Positions 19,298 to 27,285 of a stretch of DNA of 64,000 bases are shown here, piece by piece. Within the stretch, counting starts at the first letter, position 1, and each line of letters begins with the position of its first letter. The notes below the pieces were generated by a model. It was not told the origin of the DNA. It did not search any database and saw only the letters and a program-made list of their open reading frames with translations. This DNA comes from Luteithermobacter gelatinilyticus (GTDB lineage Bacteria; Pseudomonadota; Alphaproteobacteria; Sphingomonadales; Emcibacteraceae). The stretch spans positions 1,804,501-1,868,500 of the forward strand of contig NZ_CP040517.1 of NCBI RefSeq assembly GCF_005849285.1, read 5' to 3'. The position numbers and the translations under genes are program-made.

Positions 19298-21814
19298 TCA
19301 GTTTTCCAAAACTTCCTTCACCTGCTCGGCCAACTGTTTCAGGCTAAAGGGTTTGGGTAGAAAATTAAAATCCTCCTGCCCCATGCTTTTGTCAAAGGCG
19401 TCTTCGGCATAGCCGGAAATAAAAATCACCTTCAGATCGGGGTTGGTTTCCCTGATTTTTTTCACCAGGGTCGGCCCGTCCATCTGCGGCATGACCACAT
19501 CGCTGATCACCAGATCCAGCTTGCCCTCCAGTTCCTCCACCAGTTGCAGCGCCTTGTCACCGCCGCTGGCTTCGAAAATCTTGTATCCCTTATTCTTGAG
19601 CGCGCGCGAGGCAAACATGCGCACAGCGTCCTCATCCTCCACCAGAAGAATATTGCCCTTGCCGGTCAGATCTTTGGCTGCCTTACCCGCCCCTTCCTCA
19701 CCACCGGCCGGAGCTTTTTCCCGGCCGGCCTCCTTGTGAATCGGCAGATAAATGCTGAACACCGTTCCCCGGCCCAGTTCGCTGGTCGGGAAAATAAATC
19801 CGTCGGTCTGCTTGACAATGCCATAAACCGTAGACAGGCCAAGCCCAGTCCCCTTGCCCACCTCCTTGGTGCTGAAAAAGGGTTCGAAAATCTTGCCCAG
19901 ATGTTCCTTAGGGATCCCGGTTCCGGTGTCTTCCACTTCCAGAAGGACATAGTCATTGGGCGGCATGACCTTGTACCGCTGGCTGATTTTCAGGGATTCC
20001 TTATAAGAAACATTGCGCGTGCGGATCACGATCCGCCCGCCATCCGGCATGGCGTCACGGGCATTTACACATAGATTGATGATCACCTGCTCCAATTGCC
20101 CCTGGTCCACTTTCACCAGGCCCAAATCACGCCCGTGTTTCATCTCCAGTTCGATATTCTCCCCGATCAACCGCCTGAGCAGGTTGGACAGTTCCGCCAG
20201 CACGTCGGTAATCAGAAGAACCTTGGGACGCAACGTCTGCTGGCGGGAAAAGGCCAGTAGCTGCCGGACCAGATTGGCCGCCCGATTGGCGTTCTGTTTG
20301 ATCTGGATGATGTCGGAAAAGGACTGGTCTCCCGGCCCATGGCGCACCAGCAGCAGGTCGCAGAACCCGGTAATCGCTGTCAGCAAGTTGTTAAAGTCAT
20401 GGGCAATTCCCCCCGCAAGCTGCCCCACGGCCTGCATCTTCTGGGATTGAGCAAACTGCAATTCCAGGCTTTTCTGCTCCGTCGTGTCAATCAGATACAG
20501 AATGGCCACAGCGTCATGACCGGCAAAATTTTCAAGCCGGGTAATATAAAGTTGGCCCCGCTTGTCGGCATCTCCCTTGAAATTGACATCCGCTACGGTA
20601 TTGGCCGCGCCGGAAGCGATGGTATCATCCACCTTGCCCAGAATATCCCGGTAATCCTCAGCTTCGATAAAGTCTTCGAGCGTTCTGACCTTACCCAATC
20701 CCAGATCCCGAAGAAAGTCTCGGAAAACATTGTTGCGTTCCAGCATCTTGCCGCGGGTCGTCACAACGGCAATTCCGATGGGAGAATCCGTGAAAAACCG
20801 ATCAATCCCCACGCCTTTTTCTCCTGAGACGGACATGGTCGAGTCCGACGTCATATCCGGATTTCTGTCCACGCCACTTTGGGTCACGGCATAACAGGTC
20901 AAGTCCTGTTTCTCAAAAATAGAGGCCAGCGCCTTGATCAGCAGGAAATCCAGCACCATTTTCCGCCCCCCGCGAGACGTCAGGGTTACCCGTTCCGGGA
21001 CTTGTCCGCCCCCCGTACCAAACAGTTCCGAGAACGACGCCGGCAAGGCTATTTCACCGGCGTCAAAAGGTTCCAGAAATTCCTGCACCACAGCATTCAT
21101 GAAGATGACTTCATGGTGGTCATTAACCGCCAGAAATCCCTGCCCACTTTGCGCCAGAACGGCCCCAATATCTTCCAAACTGATCCGACGGTCCCGGCCC
21201 GTGTGCAGGCTTCTTTGGTGTCCCCTATCGGGAGAGACCATCCAGCGGATATAGCCTTCTTCCTCCTTTTCCCGCTCCACAGTCAGGCACAGCGCGTGTT
21301 TTTTCCCATCACTGCTGAGGATATCCACTCCCATCTCAAAGCTTTGCCCCCGCGCCATGTTCATGACCGTTACATCCAGTTCGGCCCGCTCCGCCTTATC
21401 GGCAAAATTCATGGCCAGAGGAGAGACGATACGATTGTCACTCAGCTGTTGCATCAATTGACGGTAGGCCGTGTTGCAATAGATCGTTTCGCCCCGACGG
21501 CTGGTCAGCAGATAGGGGACTTCCGGCGAAACATCCGCTTGCGGAGAGGCGACATCAGCCTGATCCAGCGCCCGCATATACTGTTTCAGGATATAAATCA
21601 TGATCCCCACCGTCACCAGCACCGACAGGGCGGCCAGGAAAATACCCAGCTCAGGACGGCCGAATCCCAGGCCCAGAAGATAACAGGCCAGCCCCGCCAG
21701 AAGACCCGTCCCGGCCAGCGCCACAAGAAACGGATAATCTCTGCGGGGACCCTTCACCAAATTGAAAGGACGGGACCGAGCGTGTTGTGAAGGTCTGGGA
21801 CTGATGTCATTCAT
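19298..21814 (-). CDS. cckA: Hybrid histidine kinase CckA
   Basis: In alphaproteobacteria CckA phosphorylates ChpT, which passes phosphate to the cell-cycle and motility regulator CtrA; it can also act as a phosphatase. The 838-residue protein has two N-terminal membrane helices (about 28-52 and 57-78), PAS-like regions (about 100-190, 215-310 and 338-445), a dimerisation domain with phosphoacceptor His472 in [11 protein letters not shown], an ATPase domain ([26 protein letters not shown]) and a C-terminal receiver with Asp772 in [13 protein letters not shown]. This order is diagnostic of CckA. It lies next to the flagellar cluster, whose intergenic regions carry CtrA-type boxes. Confidence 0.93.
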   Translation of the reverse strand: MNDISPRPSQHARSRPFNLVKGPRRDYPFLVALAGTGLLAGLACYLLGLGFGRPELGIFLAALSVLVTVGIMIYILKQYMRALDQADVASPQADVSPEVPYLLTSRRGETIYCNTAYRQLMQQLSDNRIVSPLAMNFADKAERAELDVTVMNMARGQSFEMGVDILSSDGKKHALCLTVEREKEEEGYIRWMVSPDRGHQRSLHTGRDRRISLEDIGAVLAQSGQGFLAVNDHHEVIFMNAVVQEFLEPFDAGEIALPASFSELFGTGGGQVPERVTLTSRGGRKMVLDFLLIKALASIFEKQDLTCYAVTQSGVDRNPDMTSDSTMSVSGEKGVGIDRFFTDSPIGIAVVTTRGKMLERNNVFRDFLRDLGLGKVRTLEDFIEAEDYRDILGKVDDTIASGAANTVADVNFKGDADKRGQLYITRLENFAGHDAVAILYLIDTTEQKSLELQFAQSQKMQAVGQLAGGIAHDFNNLLTAITGFCDLLLVRHGPGDQSFSDIIQIKQNANRAANLVRQLLAFSRQQTLRPKVLLITDVLAELSNLLRRLIGENIELEMKHGRDLGLVKVDQGQLEQVIINLCVNARDAMPDGGRIVIRTRNVSYKESLKISQRYKVMPPNDYVLLEVEDTGTGIPKEHLGKIFEPFFSTKEVGKGTGLGLSTVYGIVKQTDGFIFPTSELGRGTVFSIYLPIHKEAGREKAPAGGEEGAGKAAKDLTGKGNILLVEDEDAVRMFASRALKNKGYKIFEASGGDKALQLVEELEGKLDLVISDVVMPQMDGPTLVKKIRETNPDLKVIFISGYAEDAFDKSMGQEDFNFLPKPFSLKQLAEQVKEVLEN

Positions 21815-22010
21815 GATCTTGGTCTTATCTTTGCCATGTGGATTGATGAGAAATATCGCATATATCCCAAAGAAGTTTCAAACAAGTTTACAATGCCTCC
21901 CCCTTCTCCTGTACCTAATTGTGATGAGATGTCATCGTCATCTCGAGTGAGCGTAAGCGAACGCGGCAATTTTTGGGCCTTGTCCTCTTGAAATTCTTTG
22001 AGACCATCCC

Positions 22011-23120
22011 TTATCCTTCTTCCGTAACCGCTGCTGTTGGACGATAGGTTACCCGTTCCCCTTTTTTCAGGCGCAAAAGATAACTGATCACCTCCGCCAC
22101 GGCCTTGTAATGTTCAGGATGGATTTCCTCATCCACCTCCACCACCGCATAAAGGGACCGCGCCAAAGGCGGGTTCTCCAAGACCGGAATCTCATGTTCC
22201 TCGGCAATTTCCCGAATTTTCAGGGCAATATGATCCATGCCCTTTGCCACCACTTTCGGGACGTCCATTTCTCCATGTTTATACTGCATGGCCACTGCAT
22301 AATGGGTCGGGTTAGTGACCACCACATCCGCCTCCGGCACCGCACTCATCATCCGGTTTCGGGCCCGCTCCATTCTGATCTGCCGCAGCCGCGCCCGGAC
22401 CATAGGGTCCCCTTCGGTTTGCTTCAACTCGTCCTTGACTTCCTGTTTGGTCATCCGCAACTGCTTGAGAAACTGAAACCGCTGGAACAGATAATCAAAA
22501 CCGGCAATCAGTGCCATGATCGCCACCACGCCGCCGAGAATCCGGAGCACCATCAAAAAAACAATATCCACAGCTTCCGAAATCTCATAGGTCATCATGA
22601 CTTCAAGCTGATCCCGTTCCGGCCAAACCAACAAAAGTACCACACAGGCCACAATAATGATTTTGAGCAGGGATTTCAGGAACTCCACCACATTCTGCAT
22701 GGAAAATAACCGTTTCACACCGGCCAGCGGGGAAATCTTGCTCAGCTTGGGTTTGATTTTTTCGACGGAAATCATGGGCCTGTGTTGCACCATCGCCCCG
22801 GCCAACGCCCCCATGATGAGCAAAATCACCGGCAGCACCATAAAAGCAGCGACATCCAGAAATAGTCCTGCCACATAGGTTTCCAGGCCGGGTCCATCCA
22901 TCGGCACCGCATAGGAATATTCAAAAACCCGGGCCAGAAGATTACCTATGCCCCTCATGGCACCGGAAGCAGAGACCAAAATAATCAGAGTTGCCGCCAG
23001 AAGGATAAAAAAATGCCTGACCTCCTGGCTTTTCGCCACCTCCCCTTTCTCCAGGGCATCCTGGAGTCTCTTCTGGGTCGGCTCTTCTGTCTTCTGGGAT
23101 TGGTCCTGATCTTCCGCCAT
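22011..23120 (-). CDS. flhB: Flagellar export gate protein FlhB
   Basis: A component of the type III export gate that switches substrate class from rod/hook to filament. The 369-residue protein has four membrane helices (about 33-55, 85-110, 145-166, 186-208) and a cytoplasmic domain with the self-cleaving NPTH at residues 270-273. It is the last gene of flgB-flgC-fliE-fliQ-fliR-flhB, 21 bp after fliR. A separate FlhB C-domain paralogue is encoded at 25759-26133. Confidence 0.97.
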   Translation of the reverse strand: MAEDQDQSQKTEEPTQKRLQDALEKGEVAKSQEVRHFFILLAATLIILVSASGAMRGIGNLLARVFEYSYAVPMDGPGLETYVAGLFLDVAAFMVLPVILLIMGALAGAMVQHRPMISVEKIKPKLSKISPLAGVKRLFSMQNVVEFLKSLLKIIIVACVVLLLVWPERDQLEVMMTYEISEAVDIVFLMVLRILGGVVAIMALIAGFDYLFQRFQFLKQLRMTKQEVKDELKQTEGDPMVRARLRQIRMERARNRMMSAVPEADVVVTNPTHYAVAMQYKHGEMDVPKVVAKGMDHIALKIREIAEEHEIPVLENPPLARSLYAVVEVDEEIHPEHYKAVAEVISYLLRLKKGERVTYRPTAAVTEEG

Positions 23121-23141
23121 GAGATCGTCCGCCTTTTTGCA

Positions 23142-23900
23142 TCACGCCAGAAACTGGCCGATTCCCTTTTCCATATATTCCAGGAACCACGCCATCGCCG
23201 CGCCGATCACAATCAGAAAAATAAGAAATCCCATTATGATGTTCAACGGCATGGCGATAAAGAACACCTGCAATTGGGGCATCAGCCGGGCCAATATACC
23301 TAGGCCGATGTTAAAAATCAGGCCATAAACAATAAACGGCATGGCAATCTGCACCCCCAACCTGAAAGCCCCCGCCACGGTGTCCAGTACCTGCTGGGCA
23401 AAATCAGTAATTTTAATGTCCGAGCCGGCAGGAAACAGAACATAACTGTCGCGCATAGCCAAAATCATCATATGATGCAGATCCGTCACCAGAATAAGCG
23501 TCGTCCCCACCAGTGTGAGAAAGGTCCCCATTAGCGCGCTTTGTGCGCCCTGTACGGGGTCAAAAGCCTGGGCCACCGCCAATCCCGTCTGCATGGCGAT
23601 AATGGTGCCGGCCACATGCAGCGCGCTGGCAATCAGGCGAATGGCGGTCCCAATCAGCAGCCCCACCACCACTTCCCGGAAGATCAGCATGAAAATACCC
23701 AGTGGCGTTGCCGGTAGGTCCGGTAGCGCAGTGCGCACCACAACATAAATCAGAAGCGAGACCCCCAGCGCCAGAATCAGCCGCACCCGGATTGGCACTG
23801 CCGTCTCCCCCAAGGCAGGAAGCACCATAAAAATACTTCCAAGTCGTGAAAAAACCAGCAGAAAACCAAAAATTTCCTGCGGCAGATATAAGCTAAACAA
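23142..23900 (-). CDS. fliR: Flagellar export gate protein FliR
   Basis: An inner-membrane protein of the export gate. The 252 residues are almost all hydrophobic helices, with the family features FLLVFSRLGSIFMVLPALG near the N-terminus and QTGLAVAQAFDPVQGAQSA (about 123-141). Its start overlaps the end of fliQ by eight bases, so translation is coupled. Confidence 0.96.
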   Translation of the reverse strand: MFSLYLPQEIFGFLLVFSRLGSIFMVLPALGETAVPIRVRLILALGVSLLIYVVVRTALPDLPATPLGIFMLIFREVVVGLLIGTAIRLIASALHVAGTIIAMQTGLAVAQAFDPVQGAQSALMGTFLTLVGTTLILVTDLHHMMILAMRDSYVLFPAGSDIKITDFAQQVLDTVAGAFRLGVQIAMPFIVYGLIFNIGLGILARLMPQLQVFFIAMPLNIIMGFLIFLIVIGAAMAWFLEYMEKGIGQFLA

Positions 23901-24159
23901 GACCTATGATCCGTTCGGCAATACGTTGCATGAAAGCACCCAGGGTTTCCCCCATAAACGGCAGGAAAAAAAACAAAGAAATAAAAATGGCCACAATTTT
24001 GGGCACAAAGGTCAGGGTCATTTCCTGGATTTGGGTTAACGCCTGGAACATGGAAATAAACAAGCCGACCACCAGGGCCACAATCATCACGGGACCAGCC
24101 ACCTTGATCAGCACCCACAGAGCATCCTGCGCCACATCAATAACATCTGCCCCATTCAT
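23893..24159 (-). CDS. fliQ: Flagellar export gate protein FliQ
   Basis: This 88-residue protein has two membrane helices (about 15-38 and 52-75), the normal size and layout for FliQ, and the pattern VALVVGLFISMFQALTQIQE between them. It forms the export gate with FliP and FliR. fliP is encoded in a divergent unit on the other strand about 2.3 kb away. Confidence 0.96.
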   Translation of the reverse strand: MNGADVIDVAQDALWVLIKVAGPVMIVALVVGLFISMFQALTQIQEMTLTFVPKIVAIFISLFFFLPFMGETLGAFMQRIAERIIGLV

Positions 24160-24204
24160 TTAAGCGGATCCTTTAGTTTCAGAGCCCGTAAAGTTTCATG
24201 CCCT

Positions 24205-24546
24205 TCAGATGGGCATTTTGATAATGTCCTGATAGGCAGCAATCACCTTATCCCGCACGGCCACCACCGTTTCCAGCACCATTTCAGCATTCTGCACATG
24301 GGTAACCACATCCACAAGATCGGCCTGTTTGTTCAGGGCCTCAATTCCCACAGATTCACTTTTTGCAATGCTGTCCGCGGCATCGCTCAGACTTTCCTTG
24401 AGAATAGCGCCAAATGACGCCGACCCTTCAGCTTCCGCCGACCCGACAGGAGAAATTTTTTCGATCTTCTCGTCCGGACCGGCAATCCCCTGATTTTTCA
24501 GGGCACTTGAATAGGCGTTAACGGCGTCCAGAGCTTTGATATTCAT
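24205..24546 (-). CDS. fliE: Flagellar MS-ring/rod junction protein FliE
   Basis: FliE links the MS ring to the proximal rod. The 113-residue protein has the family's C-terminal region (DLVDVVTHVQNAEMVLETVV, about 77-96) and ends with AYQDIIKMPI, very typical of FliE. It lies 25 bp after flgC in the rod/export operon. Confidence 0.94.
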   Translation of the reverse strand: MNIKALDAVNAYSSALKNQGIAGPDEKIEKISPVGSAEAEGSASFGAILKESLSDAADSIAKSESVGIEALNKQADLVDVVTHVQNAEMVLETVVAVRDKVIAAYQDIIKMPI

Positions 24547-24571
24547 GACACAGTTTCCTCATTTCCCGTGT

Positions 24572-24979
24572 TTAGCGCAACAAGTCGATCGTTCGCATGA
24601 TCATGTTTTTGGACACATCAATGGCATTGAGATTCGCCTCATAGCTGCGCTGGGCCTGTTTCATGTCAATCGCCTCCACCAGGCTGTTGACATTGGGGGT
24701 TTTGATATAACCGTTTTCATCCGCCGCCGGATGCCCGGGATCGTATCGCAGACCAAAATTGCTTTGATCGAATTTGACATCATTCACCTTGACCCGCTGC
24801 ACCCCGAGTTCACGGTCCAGTTCATTCACAAAGGTCACAACCTTGCGCCGGTACGGGTCCTGATCGGGTGACAGGGCTACGGAATCCGCATTGGCCAAAT
24901 TTTCGGAAATCACGCGCATCCGCACTGTCTGGGCTTTCATCCCCGCCGCAGATATCATCATGGCTTTTGACAGGTCCAT
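24572..24979 (-). CDS. flgC: Flagellar proximal rod protein FlgC
   Basis: This 135-residue rod protein has the N-terminal heptad segment with MKAQTVRMRVISENLANADS and the C-terminal VDMKQAQRSYEANLNAI-like region (here IDMKQAQRSYEANLNAI), both standard for FlgC. It is separated from flgB by about 46 bp that consist largely of tandem copies of the flgB 3' end. Confidence 0.96.
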   Translation of the reverse strand: MDLSKAMMISAAGMKAQTVRMRVISENLANADSVALSPDQDPYRRKVVTFVNELDRELGVQRVKVNDVKFDQSNFGLRYDPGHPAADENGYIKTPNVNSLVEAIDMKQAQRSYEANLNAIDVSKNMIMRTIDLLR

Positions 24980-24993
24980 CTAAGGATCTCCTT

Positions 24994-25038
24994 AATCAGC
25001 TTTTCTTGAATCAGCTTTTCTTAAATCAGCTTTTCTTG
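24994..25038. repeat. 15-bp tandem triplication at the flgB 3' end
   Basis: AATCAGCTTTTCTTG is repeated three times in a row (24994-25008, 25009-25023 with one change, 25024-25038). The last copy contains the final codons and stop of flgB on the minus strand; the other two lie in the flgB-flgC gap. Each extra copy would keep a stop codon just after the first one. Confidence 0.9.
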
Positions 25039-25442
25039 CCCAGGGCCGTTTTCAAAAGCCCCACATGCTTGCGGTACAAATTAACCGCCATGGTATAGTC
25101 CATCTGGGTTTCCGTCATCTTCATGAGTTCATCCTCAAGATTAACGGCATTCCCATCAGGCGACGTGCTCATATAGCGGGCCTCCACCTTTTTGATTTCA
25201 AAAGACGCACCAGCGCCGCCATTCGGCTTCATATGTTCTTTCTCGTCAACCTGCATCTGCAGGGTGCCGGACGTTGAATAACGGTCCACATGTGCCTTGA
25301 AACTGACGTTCTTCAGATCCTTGGGGATATATCCCGGTGTATTGGCATTGGCAATATTCTGTGCCAGGACCTTCTGTCGTTCATTCAGCCATTCCATTTT
25401 CTTGCTAAGTGAACTGAAAAGAGAAATTTTGTTCAGGTCCAT
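25026..25442 (-). CDS. flgB: Flagellar proximal rod protein FlgB
   Basis: This is the first gene of the rod/export operon. The 138-residue protein has the expected N-terminal pattern MEWLNERQKVLAQNIANANT and a helical C-terminus with MTETQMDYTMAVNLYRKHVG. The start at 25442 gives MDLNKISLF, the usual beginning of FlgB, with AAGGG seven bases upstream; the longer frame starting at 25508 adds 22 residues of no FlgB character. Promoter DNA upstream carries a perfect CtrA-type box at 25564-25578. Confidence 0.95.
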   Translation of the reverse strand: MDLNKISLFSSLSKKMEWLNERQKVLAQNIANANTPGYIPKDLKNVSFKAHVDRYSTSGTLQMQVDEKEHMKPNGGAGASFEIKKVEARYMSTSPDGNAVNLEDELMKMTETQMDYTMAVNLYRKHVGLLKTALGKKS

Positions 25443-25563
25443 TCCACAACCCTTGCTTCCTGTATCGTATTTTTCCGCCTTCCCCTCACGATTGGGCTGG
25501 ATGCACAAAATACGAAATGAGCCTTACGATACTACACCCTGCTGTTATTGTGGAGAGATAAAA

Positions 25564-25578
25564 TTAACATTCTGTTAA
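25564..25578. promoter_or_regulatory. Perfect CtrA-type box between divergent flagellar operons
   Basis: TTAA-CATTCTG-TTAA matches the published CtrA consensus TTAA-N7-TTAA exactly. It lies 122 bp upstream of flgB and 185 bp upstream of the FlhB-like gene, so it could control both. The nearby cckA gene encodes the top kinase of the CtrA pathway. Confidence 0.6.
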
Positions 25579-25603
25579 GTTCCGGCACCAGGATAAGTTT
25601 CTC

Positions 25604-25611
25604 TTAACCAT
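25604..25611. promoter_or_regulatory. TTAACCAT half-site
   Basis: TTAACCAT is the half-site form described for CtrA binding. It lies 26 bp from the perfect box at 25564-25578, on the fliO/fliP side. Such an 8-mer can occur by chance; its position gives it weight. Confidence 0.35.
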
Positions 25612-25659
25612 ATTTGTCTTTAAAGAGTCACATAATGGCTGACAAGGCCGCCAGCCTAT

Positions 25660-25698
25660 GATTAATATCTGGGATTAATATCTGGGATTAATATCTGT
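25660..25698. repeat. 13-bp tandem triplication
   Basis: GATTAATATCTGG occurs three times in a row (25660-25672, 25673-25685, 25686-25698, the last ending in T). It lies about 60 bp upstream of the FlhB-like start, inside its promoter region. Confidence 0.9.
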
Positions 25699-25758
25699 AT
25701 CGACCGAAAAAACCGGTGCTAAGCCCCAAAAGATTTCAAACGAAACCGGACCGAAAGC

Positions 25759-26133
25759 ATGACAGGAAACGACGCCCCATTTTCTCAAAGACAAAAGGCC
25801 CAAAGACAAAAGGCAGTAGCCCTGAGTCAGGCGGGGAACCGGGAAAACATTCCCCGCATTACCGCCACGGGATTTGGGGCAAACGCCGAAAAGATCCTTG
25901 AACTCGCCTTTGCCAGTGGTGTCAAGGTCAGACAGGATGAGGATCTTGTCTCCATTCTGTCCAGTTTCGACGAAGGCAGCCTGATTCCCTTGGAAGCCTT
26001 GCAAGCCGTTTCGGAAATCCTGAGTTACCTCTATAACGAACCGATCAGACTGCAAGAACAGAAATATCACGAAATGGCCCGGAAGGATCAGCCGCCCACA
26101 CCGTCTGGCACAACCCGCAAAGGGGAAAACTGA
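25759..26133 (+). CDS. FlhB C-terminal-domain paralogue (EscU/YscU/HrcU-like)
   Basis: This 124-residue protein matches the cytoplasmic half of FlhB: RITATGFGANAEKILELAF (about 33-51), then GVKVRQDEDLVSILSSFDEG (about 54-73) and LEALQAVSEILSYLYN. It has no membrane helices and no NPTH cleavage site. Stand-alone FlhB C-domain proteins (FlhX or YlqH type) are known in other bacteria and can partly replace the FlhB C-domain. The N-terminus carries QRQKA twice, caused by a 15-bp tandem duplication. The stop is immediately followed by the fliO start, so it forms one unit with fliO and fliP. Confidence 0.85.
   Translation: MTGNDAPFSQRQKAQRQKAVALSQAGNRENIPRITATGFGANAEKILELAFASGVKVRQDEDLVSILSSFDEGSLIPLEALQAVSEILSYLYNEPIRLQEQKYHEMARKDQPPTPSGTTRKGEN
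25786..25815. repeat. 15-bp in-frame tandem duplication in the FlhB-like gene
   Basis: CAAAGACAAAAGGCC is repeated twice with one change at the end (25786-25800, 25801-25815). It keeps the frame and duplicates the peptide QRQKA near residues 10-19. Confidence 0.85.
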
Positions 26134-26484
26134 ATGGACATTGCAGCCTATATACAGTTTATCATTGCCTTGCTGTTTGTGATTGGCCTTATCCTGCTTC
26201 TGGCTTACGGCGCGAAAAGGCTGGGCCTGGCGGCCCGAGTGACCATCAACTCCCCCAAAGCCCAGGAACGCCGGCTGAATATTGTCGAGGTATTGACAGT
26301 TGATTCCAAACGCCGGCTGATGCTGATCCGGCGGGACAATGTAGAACATCTTATCATGCTGGGAGTGGAAAAGGATCTTGTGATCGAACAGAATATTCCC
26401 TGTGAGTCCGGCCTGGACAGCTCCGCAAAGGCCATAAAAGAGACCATAAAAAAGAGCTCAACAAAAATCAGGCAGACATCATAA
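26134..26484 (+). CDS. fliO: Flagellar export protein FliO
   Basis: FliO helps assemble FliP in the export gate. The 116-residue protein has one membrane helix (about 8-28) and a small cytoplasmic domain with RRLNIVEVLTVDSKRRLMLIRRD (here in part, about 48-69), the typical FliO pattern. It starts directly after the FlhB-like stop and its stop TAA overlaps the fliP ATG by one base. Confidence 0.9.
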   Translation: MDIAAYIQFIIALLFVIGLILLLAYGAKRLGLAARVTINSPKAQERRLNIVEVLTVDSKRRLMLIRRDNVEHLIMLGVEKDLVIEQNIPCESGLDSSAKAIKETIKKSSTKIRQTS

Positions 26485-27266
26485 TGTTGACATTACGCAG
26501 CGTGTGTAAAGACAACCGCTTTTTCCGGTATTCCTTATGGGCCGTGGGTGGTCTCTCTCTGATCGTTCTTCTGTTTTTTGCCGCCTCTCCCGCGCTGGCG
26601 CAACAGTTCAGCCTGGATCTTGGGGAAGACGGCACCCTATCCGGCCGGGTTGTGCAGCTGTTGATGCTGATGACGGTGCTCAGCCTGGCCCCGGCCATTC
26701 TGGTGGTGGTCACCTCCTTCACCCGCATCATTATTGTCTTTTCGCTGCTCCGCAGTGCGCTGGGCACCCAACAGACGCCGCCCAATGTGGTGCTCATCAG
26801 TCTGGCCCTGTTCATGACCGGTTTCATCATGGCTCCCACCTTAAAGTCGGCCTATGAGGAAGGAGTCAGTCCGCTCATCGAGGAACAGATCAGCGAAGAA
26901 GAGGCCTTTGATAAAATCACCCAGCCTTTTCATGATTTTATGATGCGTCATGTTCGCGAAAAGGACTTGCAGTTGTTTGTGGATCTGTCGGGCCGGGAAC
27001 CACCGGCGGATCGGACCTCCACCCCGTTTGAGATTCTCGTACCGGCCTTCATGATCAGCGAATTGCGCCGGGCCTTTGAAATTGGTTTTCTGATTTTTGT
27101 GCCTTTTATTGTGATTGATCTGGTGGTTTCATCAATCCTGATGTCCATGGGCATGATGATGTTGCCGCCCATTATGATTTCTCTGCCCTTTAAGCTGATC
27201 TTTTTTGTGCTGGTCGATGGCTGGCATCTCATTGCCGGAAGCCTGATCCAGAGTTTTGGCACCTGA
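26484..27266 (+). CDS. fliP: Flagellar export gate protein FliP
   Basis: The core of the export gate. The 260-residue protein has an N-terminal cleavable signal (hydrophobic about 19-36, AxA before QQFSLDLG), a first helix pair with SFTRIIIVFSLLRSALGTQQ-like sequence (about 78-97), a periplasmic loop and C-terminal helices with MGMMMLPPIMISLPFKL. The one-base overlap with fliO couples translation. It converges on the TPR gene, with 19 bp between the stops and no terminator visible. Confidence 0.97.
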   Translation: MLTLRSVCKDNRFFRYSLWAVGGLSLIVLLFFAASPALAQQFSLDLGEDGTLSGRVVQLLMLMTVLSLAPAILVVVTSFTRIIIVFSLLRSALGTQQTPPNVVLISLALFMTGFIMAPTLKSAYEEGVSPLIEEQISEEEAFDKITQPFHDFMMRHVREKDLQLFVDLSGREPPADRTSTPFEILVPAFMISELRRAFEIGFLIFVPFIVIDLVVSSILMSMGMMMLPPIMISLPFKLIFFVLVDGWHLIAGSLIQSFGT

Positions 27267-27285
27267 AGGCCCTGATCTTGGAAAG

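Larger units (their letters stand above)
25443..25758. other. Divergent flagellar promoter region
   Basis: This 316-bp AT-rich stretch separates flgB (minus) from the FlhB-like/fliO/fliP unit (plus). It contains a perfect TTAA-N7-TTAA box, a TTAACCAT half-site and a 13-bp triplication, each listed separately. No sigma-54 type GG-N10-GC element in a good context was seen on either strand. Confidence 0.6.

Noticed and set aside
25675-26349. 224-codon frame on the minus strand over the FlhB-like and fliO genes
   Set aside because: The plus-strand FlhB-like and FliO proteins fit known families exactly; the minus frame does not.
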